From NCBI GenBank assembly GCA_031278255.1, contig JAITKU010000011.1, positions 1-5,425 of the forward strand: a stretch of DNA of 5,425 bases, written 5' to 3'. Each line of letters starts with the position of its first letter. Position 1 is the stretch's first letter. The position numbers were made by a program, and so were the translations under genes. This document shows positions 1 to 5,399 of the stretch, piece after piece. A model generated the notes under the pieces. It saw only the letters and a program-made list of their open reading frames with translations, ran no database searches and was not told the origin of the DNA. This stretch comes from Eubacteriales Family XIII. Incertae Sedis bacterium (GTDB lineage Bacteria > Bacillota > Clostridia > Peptostreptococcales > Anaerovoracaceae).

Positions 1-1
1 T

Positions 2-358
2 ATCTTCGTGACGCACGACCTCTCGGTCGTGAAACATATATCCACCGATATTCTCGTGATGTATATCGGCACGATGGCCGAAATGTGCGGCGCAAAGGAC
101 TTGTTCTCCAATCCGCTGCACCCGTATACAAAAGGCTTGCTGTCGGCGATTCCGATTCCGAACATTGACATTGAGAAGAAAAGGGTCGCGCTCCGAGGCG
201 AGTTGTCGTCCCCGATCGAACCGAAGAGCGAATGCCGCTTCGCGGCGCGCTGTCTTTACGCAACGGAGATTTGCCGCAATCGGGTTCCCTCATATGATGA
301 GGTGCTGCCCGGGCACTTCGTTTCCTGTCATAACGTCAAAGAAATCAATCGGTTGTGA
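2..358 (+). CDS. Oligopeptide/dipeptide ABC transporter ATP-binding protein, C-terminal part (OppF/DppF type), 5' truncated by window
   Basis: This is the last ~118 codons of a peptide-importer ATPase. The protein would sit on the inner face of the membrane and hydrolyse ATP to drive import through the Opp/Dpp permease. The frame is open to the window edge, so the true start, Walker A, signature and Walker B motifs lie upstream. Reading the codon at position 8 as residue 1, the H-loop (Thr-His-Asp, residues 2-4) is followed by SVVKHIS and VMYIG, as in this family. The oligopeptide-transporter C-terminal extension follows, with NPLHPYTKGLLSAIP at residues 35-49. The long spacer between SAIP and the cysteine cluster favours OppF/DppF over OppD/DppD. 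Four cysteines (76, 82, 89, 107) have the C-x5-C-x6-C-x17-C spacing known to bind a [4Fe-4S] cluster in some Dpp ATPases. No gene of this transporter follows, so it is probably the last gene of its operon. Family assignment is firm; the substrate is unknown. Confidence 0.93.
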   Translation: MFVTHDLSVVKHISTDILVMYIGTMAEMCGAKDLFSNPLHPYTKGLLSAIPIPNIDIEKKRVALRGELSSPIEPKSECRFAARCLYATEICRNRVPSYDEVLPGHFVSCHNVKEINRL

Positions 359-377
359 CGCCGCCGCGCGCGGCGTC
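357..377 (+). terminator. GC hairpin at the end of the peptide-transporter gene, weak terminator candidate
   Basis: GACGCCGC (357-364) pairs perfectly with GCGGCGTC (370-377) around a 5-nt loop, and the left arm overlaps the TGA stop codon at 356-358. The location suits an operon end. However, the next bases are TCGACAAAACG with no T-run, so it is not a canonical intrinsic terminator. It could pause polymerase, protect the 3' end, or simply reflect GC-rich sequence. Confidence 0.35.
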
Positions 378-411
378 TCGACAAAACGCATTTCGATTGA
401 CCGCCGGCGAT

Positions 412-443
412 TCCCACCGACCCCGCACCACACACCCCCACAC
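412..443 (+). promoter_or_regulatory. C-rich, G-poor stretch, candidate Rho loading (rut-like) site
   Basis: Of 32 bases, 21 are C and only 2 are G, in a region where G and C are otherwise balanced. It lies downstream of the transporter stop codon and upstream of the next promoter. Rho loads onto unstructured C-rich, G-poor RNA, so this could end transporter transcripts that pass the hairpin at 357-377. The role is inferred from composition and position only. An 8-bp direct repeat, CACGGGCG, follows at 441-448 and 451-458. Confidence 0.25.
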
Positions 444-474
444 GGGCGCCCACGGGCGAATTTTTAAAAAACAT

Positions 475-502
475 TTTACAAAGGCCAAAAATCCGGTAAA
501 AT
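475..502 (+). promoter_or_regulatory. Sigma-70/SigA-type promoter for the nicotinate phosphoribosyltransferase gene
   Basis: A -35 box TTTACA (475-480, 5 of 6 to consensus) and a -10 box TAAAAT (497-502, 5 of 6) are separated by 16 bp. They lie in an AT-rich island that begins abruptly around 459 within GC-rich DNA. The start point would fall near 509, giving a leader of about 34 nt before the ATG at 543. The -10 box lies inside the left arm of the inverted repeat at 493-525, which suggests regulation. This is the only good promoter in the window and may also drive the ilv genes by read-through. Confidence 0.6.
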
Positions 503-525
503 AATAGAATACTATTATATACCGG
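493..525. repeat. Inverted repeat over the -10 box and presumed start point; candidate repressor operator
   Basis: The left arm CCGGTAaaaTAATAG (493-507) and right arm CTATTAtaTACCGG (512-525) share perfect outer (CCGGTA/TACCGG) and inner (TAATAG/CTATTA) 6-bp blocks. The blocks are separated by 3 or 2 unpaired A/T bases, and the centre is AATA (508-511). The repeat is centred on the predicted transcription start, a classic operator position. It ends 4 bases before the GAGG ribosome-binding site (530-533). I do not recognise it as a known NiaR, NrtR or other NAD-regulator motif. A role as an RNA hairpin affecting translation is possible, but the inner pairs are all A-T and weak. Confidence 0.5.
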
Positions 526-542
526 AATCGAGGCGCGATCGA

Positions 543-1988
543 ATGCCGTATGACTTTGAAAACACGACGATGCTCACGGACTTTTACGAATTCACCATGG
601 CGAACGGCTATTTTGAGAACGGTGCCGCGGAGAGGATCGGGTATTTCGATCTGTTCTTCAGAAGCATACCGGACGGCGGCGGCTTCGCGATCGCGGCGGG
701 GCTTGAGCAGGTTATCGCCTATCTCGAAAACCTGCGTTTCACGGATGAGGATATCGCTTTCCTGCGGCAAAAGGGCTTTTTTGGGGAACACTTCCTGCAA
801 TATCTGCGGGATTTTGCGTTCAAATGCGACGTATGGGCCATCCCGGAGGGGACGCCCGTCTTTCCGGGCGAGCCGCTCATCACGGTCAGGGGCCCGATGG
901 CGCAGGCGCAGTTCATCGAAACGATGCTCCTGCTTTCGGTGAACCACCAAAGCCTCATCGCCACCAAGGCAAACCGCATCGTGCGGGCCGCCGCGGGCAG
1001 GTCCGTCATGGAGTTCGGCACGCGCCGCGCGCATGGGGCGAGCGCCGCCGTATTCGGTGCGCGCGCCGCGTTTATCGGGGGTTGCGTCGGAACGGCTTGC
1101 GCGATCGCGGAACGGGAATACCCCGGCATTCCGGCCACGGGAACGATGGCGCACAGCTGGGTGCAGATGTTCGATGACGAATACGAGGCTTTCCGCCGTT
1201 ACGCGGAGCTTTATCCCGACAACTGCGTGTTGCTCGTCGATACATACAACGTGCTGAAATCGGGGATACCGAACGCGATTCGCGTATTCAACGAATACAA
1301 ACCGAAAAAAATGGGCATTCGTCTCGACAGCGGCGACGTGACCTATCTCTCAAAGACGGCGCGGCGGATGTTGGACGACGCGGGGCTTTCCCGGTGCTTT
1401 CTCGTCGTTTCCAACTCGCTGGACGAGTACATCATACGCGACGTGATCCTGCAGGGCGCGCGGATCGACAGCTTCGGCGTCGGCGAGAGGCTGATCACCT
1501 CCCGATCGGACCCCGTGTTCGGCGGCGTCTACAAGCTGGCCGCCGTTGAAACGGACGGCCGGATAGAACCGCGCATGAAGATCAGCGAAAACGTGGAGAA
1601 GATCACGAATCCGGGCTTCAAAAAGGTATATCGGCTGTTCTGTCGAAAGACGGGCAAGGTGATGGCGGACCTCATCGCTCTGGCGCACGAAACGCCGCCG
1701 CAGGCGGACGGTTTCGAGATATTCCATCCGTCGTTCACGTGGAAACGCAAGCGCCTCAGCAACTTTTACGCAAAGGATTTGCAGGAGCGGATATTCGACG
1801 GCGGAAAGCTTGTCTACAAAAGCCCCTCCGTCGAGGAGATACGGACCTACTGCGCGGAACAGATCGAAACCCTGTGGGAGGAATCGCTGCGATTTGAGAA
1901 CCCCGCCGTTTACTATGTGGATCTGTCCCGCCCCCTTTGGGATCTGCGCGCGGATTTGATTCAAAAATACAAGCTGGCGTTTGAATGA
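543..1988 (+). CDS. pncB: Nicotinate phosphoribosyltransferase
   Basis: This cytoplasmic enzyme joins nicotinate to PRPP with ATP hydrolysis, giving nicotinate mononucleotide for NAD synthesis by the Preiss-Handler salvage route. The 481-residue length fits the long bacterial type; enterobacterial PncB is about 400 residues. Visible signatures are TDFYEFTMA (12-20), MEFGTRRAHG (156-165), GTMAHSWVQMF (200-210) with His204 at the position phosphorylated in characterised enzymes, LVDTYN (231-236), RLDSGD (260-265), FGVGERLITS (311-320) in the phosphate-binding region, and KISENVEKITNPG (347-359). The C-terminal cap domain is complete. The ATG at 543 is preceded by GAGG (530-533, 9-nt spacing), and the protein begins at the usual N-terminal motif, so the start is convincing. 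It has its own promoter and an operator-like repeat just upstream. The ilv cluster begins 89 bp downstream with no obvious metabolic link. No disrupting change is seen. Confidence 0.97.
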   Translation: MPYDFENTTMLTDFYEFTMANGYFENGAAERIGYFDLFFRSIPDGGGFAIAAGLEQVIAYLENLRFTDEDIAFLRQKGFFGEHFLQYLRDFAFKCDVWAIPEGTPVFPGEPLITVRGPMAQAQFIETMLLLSVNHQSLIATKANRIVRAAAGRSVMEFGTRRAHGASAAVFGARAAFIGGCVGTACAIAEREYPGIPATGTMAHSWVQMFDDEYEAFRRYAELYPDNCVLLVDTYNVLKSGIPNAIRVFNEYKPKKMGIRLDSGDVTYLSKTARRMLDDAGLSRCFLVVSNSLDEYIIRDVILQGARIDSFGVGERLITSRSDPVFGGVYKLAAVETDGRIEPRMKISENVEKITNPGFKKVYRLFCRKTGKVMADLIALAHETPPQADGFEIFHPSFTWKRKRLSNFYAKDLQERIFDGGKLVYKSPSVEEIRTYCAEQIETLWEESLRFENPAVYYVDLSRPLWDLRADLIQKYKLAFE

Positions 1989-2009
1989 AAGCGTGAGGCC
2001 GTTTATATG
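1981..2009 (+). promoter_or_regulatory. Weak candidate promoter for the ilv cluster
   Basis: TTGAAT (1981-1986, 4 of 6 to the -35 consensus) and TATATG (2004-2009, 4 of 6 to the -10 consensus) are spaced by exactly 17 bp. The -35 box overlaps the end of the pncB reading frame. If used, transcription would start near 2016 and give a leader of about 60 nt made mostly of inverted-repeat sequence. The matches are modest, and read-through from pncB is an equally good explanation for ilv expression. Confidence 0.25.
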
Positions 2010-2057
2010 CCCGCCGCGAAGTTCTGTCCGCGCAAAACCGGCGCGGCGCCCGGGCAT
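2007..2057 (+). repeat. Nested and competing GC-rich inverted repeats in the pncB-ilvE gap
   Basis: An outer stem pairs ATGCCCG (2007-2013) with CGGGCAT (2051-2057). An inner stem pairs CCGCGC (2028-2033) with GCGCGG (2041-2046) around a 7-nt loop. CCGCG at 2014-2018 can instead pair with CGCGG at 2042-2046, so two folds exclude each other. The structure ends 7 nt before the ilvE ribosome-binding site AAAGGAG (2065-2071). It could be a terminator/attenuator-like leader, an mRNA processing barrier, or chance pairing in GC-rich DNA. No T-run follows the outer stem, only TTTA. No T-box features such as the conserved GGTGG-type antiterminator bulge are visible. Confidence 0.35.
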
Positions 2058-2077
2058 TTACCTCAAAGGAGAAAACG

Positions 2078-3145
2078 ATGAAACACAATTTTCCCATTAC
2101 GAGAACGCACGAACCGAAAGAAAAGCCCAATCCGGACGAGCTTGAATTCGGGACCGTTTTCACGGATCACATGTTCCTCATGAACTACGATCGCGAGGCG
2201 GGCTGGTATGACGGCAGGATCGTACCCTACGGTTCCCTTCGCATCGAGCCGGCCGCCGCGGCGCTGCATTACGCGCAAACGATGTTCGAGGGCTTGAAAG
2301 CCTACCGCGCAAAGGACGGCACCCTCCGGCTCTTCCGTCCCGATATGAACGCGAAGCGCACGAACGCCACGAACGACAGGATTTGCATTCCGCAGATCGA
2401 CGGCGATCTGTTTGTTTCCGCGATCAAACATCTCGTGAACGTGGAGCGTGACTGGGTGCCGAGCAAGGAGGGAACCTCTCTCTACATCAGACCTTTCATC
2501 TTCGCGACGGAGCCTTTTCTCGGCGTGCGTCCGGCCCGACAGTACACTTTTGCGATCATATTGTCGCCGGTCGGCTCGTATTACAAGAGCGGACTCGCGC
2601 CCACGCGGATATTCGTCGAGGATGAATACGCGCGTTCCGTCGTCGGCGGAACGGGACAGGCAAAGATCGGCGGGAATTACGCGGCGGGGCTGATATCCCA
2701 AGAAAAAGCGCACGCGAAGGGTTTTTCGCAGGTGCTGTGGCTCGACGGCGCGGAACGCAAATACGTGGAGGAAATCGGCACCTCGAACGCCTTTTTTGTC
2801 ATCGACGGCGAGGTGTTTACGGCGCCGCTGGCGGGCACCATCCTGCCGGGTATCACGCGCGATTCGGTTATCACGCTTTTGAAAGAATGGGGCGTGCCGG
2901 TGCGCGAGGAGCGCTTCACGATCGATTCGGTCTTTAAGGCATACGAGGACGACAAGCTTTCCGAGGTCTTTGCCAGCGGCACCGCCGCGGTAATCTCACC
3001 CGTGGGGGACATGCGCTGGAAAGACCGGGAGATTCAGATAAACAGGGGCGACATAGGCGCGCTCTCAAAGCGGCTTTACGACACGATTACGGGCATACAG
3101 ACGGGCGAATTGCCCGACAAATACGGGTGGACGGTTGAGGTGTGA
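2078..3145 (+). CDS. ilvE: Branched-chain amino acid aminotransferase (long, class II type)
   Basis: This PLP-dependent cytoplasmic enzyme of fold type IV transaminates 2-keto acids with glutamate to give valine, leucine and isoleucine, and runs in reverse during catabolism. The 355-residue length and the motifs place it in the long IlvE/BCAT family. Visible features are QTMFEGLKAYR (67-77), LYIRPFIFAT (135-144), GGTGQAKIGGNYA (190-202) with Lys196 as the PLP Schiff-base lysine, VEEIGTSNAFF (230-240) with the acidic residue that contacts the PLP ring nitrogen, LPGITRDSV (256-264) and FASGTAAVISPVG (298-310). The ATG at 2078 has a strong AAAGGAG site (2065-2071) 6 nt upstream, so the start is secure. 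It is followed after 6 bp by ilvB, which points to co-transcription and a biosynthetic role. Exact substrate range cannot be read from sequence. Confidence 0.96.
   Translation: MKHNFPITRTHEPKEKPNPDELEFGTVFTDHMFLMNYDREAGWYDGRIVPYGSLRIEPAAAALHYAQTMFEGLKAYRAKDGTLRLFRPDMNAKRTNATNDRICIPQIDGDLFVSAIKHLVNVERDWVPSKEGTSLYIRPFIFATEPFLGVRPARQYTFAIILSPVGSYYKSGLAPTRIFVEDEYARSVVGGTGQAKIGGNYAAGLISQEKAHAKGFSQVLWLDGAERKYVEEIGTSNAFFVIDGEVFTAPLAGTILPGITRDSVITLLKEWGVPVREERFTIDSVFKAYEDDKLSEVFASGTAAVISPVGDMRWKDREIQINRGDIGALSKRLYDTITGIQTGELPDKYGWTVEV
3137..3142 (+). promoter_or_regulatory. Ribosome-binding site deciding the ilvB start
   Basis: GAGGTG lies within the last codons of ilvE. It is 9 nt from the ATG at 3152 but only 3 nt from the in-frame TTG at 3146, so the ATG is the better start. 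Initiation from a site inside the upstream gene suggests translational coupling of ilvB to ilvE. Confidence 0.6.
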
Positions 3146-3151
3146 TTGCGC

Positions 3152-4768
3152 ATGACAGGCGCGGAAGCGATTATCGCGAGCTTGGAGCGCGCGGGCGTCC
3201 GGCTGGTCTTCGGCTACCCCGGCGCGACCGTTGCTCCGTTTTACAATGAATTGGCGAAGTCGGATATACGGCATATCCTCGTGCGGCATGAGCAGCACGC
3301 GGGGCACGCCGCGAGCGGTTACGCGCGCATAGCGGGCAGGCCGGGCGTGTGCGCGGCCACCTCGGGTCCGGGCGCGACGAACCTCGTGACGGCGCTCGGC
3401 ACGGCGTACATGGACAGCATCCCCCTCATCGCGATCACGGGGCAGGTGGACAGCGGCCTTTTGGGCCGCGATGTGTTTCAGGAGGCCGATATCACGGGGG
3501 CGACCGCTTCTTTCACCAAGTACGGTTATCTGGTCAAGCGCGCGGCCGATATTCCGCGCGTGTTTCGGGAAGCCTTTCATATCGCGGGAACGGGCAGACC
3601 CGGTCCCGTGCTGATCGATATACCCGTCGATGTGCAGCAGCAAAGGGCCGTCTTTGATTTCGCGGAGGATATGCGGCTTCGCGGCTATAAGCCCACCGTC
3701 AGGGGACACGCGGGCCAGATACAGAGGCTCGCCAAGGCGATCGCGAGCGCGGATCGCCCCTTGATCTGCGCGGGCGGGGGCGTGTTTGCGAGCGGGGCGC
3801 AGGATGTCCTGCGCGCCTTTGCGGAGAGGCTGAACATCCCCGTCGTATCGACGATGATGGGCATAGGCGTCATTCCGACGGCGCACCCCCTGTATGTGGG
3901 GATGCTCGGTATTCACGGGAAATCCGCGGCGAACGCGGCGGTGCTGCAATCGGACCTGCTCATCCTCATCGGGGCGCGCGTTTCCGACCGAGCCGTGCTG
4001 CTGCCGGCCAAGGTTGCGAAGAACACGAAGATCGCGCATATCGATATAGACCCGGCGGAGATCGGGAAGAACCTCGATACGTTCATTCCCGTCGTCGGCG
4101 ATGCGAAAACGATACTCGAACAATTGCAGGCTTGCGAACCCGCGAAAAAAGAGGAGGCCTGGCCGGACGAACTGAGACGGCGGCGCGAAAAGGGCCGGCC
4201 CGATTTTGCGCCGCGCGCGCGCGGTCTCAACCCCAAGGCTTTCGTGCGTATGCTGACGGCGGCGATGCCCGACGATTACATATACGCGGCGGATGTGGGG
4301 CAGAACCAGCTTTGGTCCGCCGGCTGCTGCGATATCCGCGCGGGCGGCAGATTCCTCACAACGGGCGGCATGGGCACGATGGGTTACGCCCTGGGCGCCG
4401 CCGTGGGGGCGAAACTGGCCGCGCCGGAGCGTTTCACGGTGGCCGTCTGCGGCGACGGTTCCTTTCAGATGTCCATGATGGAACTCGGTACGATATGCCA
4501 GCACGGGCTGGATGTCAAGGTTGTCGTGATGGTCAACGGACGGCTCGGTCTGGTCGGCGAGATACAGATGCACCGGTACGGCGGCAATCTGACGGCGGTG
4601 GACCTGACCGGCAGTCCGGACCCCGTGAAGCTTGCCGCCGCTTACGGCATACCCGGCGAGACCGTCACGCGCGCGGAGGAAGCGGAAGCCGCCATAGGGC
4701 GTCTGCTTTCCGCGAAAGGCCCTTACCTCTTGGCCTGCGCGGTTGACGCCGCGGAATCGTCGGTATAG
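3152..4768 (+). CDS. ilvB: Acetolactate synthase (acetohydroxyacid synthase), catalytic large subunit
   Basis: This ThDP-dependent enzyme condenses two pyruvates to 2-acetolactate, or pyruvate with 2-ketobutyrate to 2-aceto-2-hydroxybutyrate, the first common step of branched-chain amino acid synthesis. It has 538 residues from the ATG, or 540 from the in-frame TTG at 3146, which is less likely. Three ThDP-family domains follow in order: N-terminal pyrimidine-binding (~1-165) with FGYPGATVAPFYNEL and catalytic Glu47 in RHEQ; central FAD/nucleotide-type (~185-320) with HIDIDPAEIGKN; and C-terminal diphosphate-binding (~380-530) with GDGSF (Asp435) and Asn462 as Mg ligands. GRDVFQEADITGAT (106-119) is typical of the biosynthetic family and unlike catabolic AlsS. 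It lies between ilvE and the regulatory subunit, which supports an anabolic role. Oddities: the usual Trp of the MVRQWQ-like loop is Ile471, the usual Pro after ITGQV is Asp100, and the protein ends soon after GPYLL (524-528) without the common VLPM(I/V)P tail. The stop is clean, so this looks like a subfamily trait, not damage. Confidence 0.95.
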   Translation: MTGAEAIIASLERAGVRLVFGYPGATVAPFYNELAKSDIRHILVRHEQHAGHAASGYARIAGRPGVCAATSGPGATNLVTALGTAYMDSIPLIAITGQVDSGLLGRDVFQEADITGATASFTKYGYLVKRAADIPRVFREAFHIAGTGRPGPVLIDIPVDVQQQRAVFDFAEDMRLRGYKPTVRGHAGQIQRLAKAIASADRPLICAGGGVFASGAQDVLRAFAERLNIPVVSTMMGIGVIPTAHPLYVGMLGIHGKSAANAAVLQSDLLILIGARVSDRAVLLPAKVAKNTKIAHIDIDPAEIGKNLDTFIPVVGDAKTILEQLQACEPAKKEEAWPDELRRRREKGRPDFAPRARGLNPKAFVRMLTAAMPDDYIYAADVGQNQLWSAGCCDIRAGGRFLTTGGMGTMGYALGAAVGAKLAAPERFTVAVCGDGSFQMSMMELGTICQHGLDVKVVVMVNGRLGLVGEIQMHRYGGNLTAVDLTGSPDPVKLAAAYGIPGETVTRAEEAEAAIGRLLSAKGPYLLACAVDAAESSV

Positions 4769-4809
4769 CGCGGCGGCGGACGCGAATTTTCTCAAAACGG
4801 AGGGATGGG

Positions 4810-5295
4810 ATGAAGCATACGATAGCGGTCTTGGTGGAAAACAAAGCGGGCGTGCTTTCCCGCATTACGGGGCTTTTCGCCCGCAGGGGCTTCAACATCG
4901 ACAGCCTTGCCGTCGGCCCGACCGACGATCCCAAGATATCGAGGGTCACGATCGTGGTGGACGGCGATGATTATACGGCGGAACAGGTTACGAAGCAGCT
5001 CAACAAGCTTATAGATGTTCTGAAGGTGCGGAATCTGCAAAACGCGGACATCATCAGGCGGGAACTGCTGCTGATCAAGGTGAAACTCTCCGAAAGCCAG
5101 CGCAGTGAGATCATCGACATCGCGAAGATCATGGACTGTGAGATCGTCGATATCTCGCATACCACGCTGACGCTGGAACACAGCGATTGGCCCGAAAAGA
5201 TAGACCTGCTCATTGATCTGCTCTCCAAATACCGCATCCTCGAGATCACACGCACGGGCACCATCGCCCTGCAGCGCGGCGCCGACAGCGTGTGA
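4810..5295 (+). CDS. ilvN: Acetolactate synthase, regulatory small subunit
   Basis: This regulatory partner of IlvB stimulates the catalytic subunit and confers feedback inhibition by branched-chain amino acids, chiefly valine. The gene could equally be named ilvH, because at 161 residues it matches the long E. coli IlvH form (163). An N-terminal ACT domain (~3-76) carries VLVENKAGVLSRI and RGFNIDSLAVGPTDDP. A C-terminal small-subunit domain (~82-157) carries RRELLLIKV and ends in LEITRTGTIALQRG. Asn11, Gly14 and Asn29 correspond to E. coli IlvH positions where changes weaken valine control, so this subunit is probably valine-sensitive (inference). The ATG at 4810 has GGAGG (4799-4803) 6 nt upstream. 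An overlapping three-codon ATG-GGA-TGA at 4805-4813 is out of frame and is probably meaningless. The gene follows ilvB by 41 bp and is the last supported gene in the window. Confidence 0.96.
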   Translation: MKHTIAVLVENKAGVLSRITGLFARRGFNIDSLAVGPTDDPKISRVTIVVDGDDYTAEQVTKQLNKLIDVLKVRNLQNADIIRRELLLIKVKLSESQRSEIIDIAKIMDCEIVDISHTTLTLEHSDWPEKIDLLIDLLSKYRILEITRTGTIALQRGADSV

Positions 5296-5296
5296 G

Positions 5297-5321
5297 TCCC
5301 GCGCCCCGCGCGGGAACGCGC
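5297..5321 (+). terminator. Hairpin(s) after the ilv cluster, weak terminator candidate
   Basis: TCCCGCG (5297-5303) pairs with CGCGGGA (5309-5315) around a 5-nt loop, starting 2 bases after the ilvN stop codon. An overlapping, mutually exclusive stem pairs GCGCG (5308-5312) with CGCGC (5317-5321) around GGAA, a GNRA-type tetraloop. The nearest T-run (5334-5337) is 12 nt beyond the second stem, so neither is a standard intrinsic terminator. The position directly behind the last ilv gene supports some 3'-end role. Confidence 0.35.
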
Positions 5322-5399
5322 TCTGTTGCCCGATTTTAAGTTTTACCGGCTGAAAAAAGAATGGTGAGGGAATTTTGGCCGGATGGTTTTGGAAGTTAA

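Noticed and set aside
441..458. Direct repeat CACGGGCG twice, 10 bp apart, and the palindrome GGGCGCCC at 444-451
   Set aside because: Too short and too few copies for a CRISPR, iteron or attachment site; likely chance in GC-rich sequence.
514..542. Divergent minus-strand promoter with a TATAAT at 519-514
   Set aside because: The -35 region (537-542, TCGATC on the minus strand) matches only 3 of 6, and no minus-strand gene lies beyond it. The TATAAT arises from the inverted repeat.
345..1154. A 269-codon minus-strand open frame spanning the pncB promoter and 5' half of pncB
   Set aside because: Low-complexity Arg-rich translation with no family resemblance; it would run through the pncB promoter and operator-like repeat.
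1989..2077. T-box or branched-chain amino acid riboswitch-type leader before ilvE
   Set aside because: The gap is too short, no conserved T-box sequence is visible, and there is no T-run after the stems.
1350..2713. Minus-strand open frames opposite the pncB 3' end and ilvE (1350-2057 and 2063-2713)
   Set aside because: Compositional shadows of the + strand genes, with no motifs and with implausible start contexts.
3146..3151. TTG start for ilvB at 3146
   Set aside because: It lies only 3 nt from the GAGGTG site, whereas the ATG at 3152 has 9-nt spacing and begins at the usual family N-terminus (MTGAEAI).
3065..4795. A 576-codon open frame on the minus strand opposite ilvB
   Set aside because: Its translation is Arg/His/Ala-rich with no recognisable domain, and it is antisense to a gene with clear catalytic motifs. 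Long antisense frames are expected where GC-rich codons have a biased third position.
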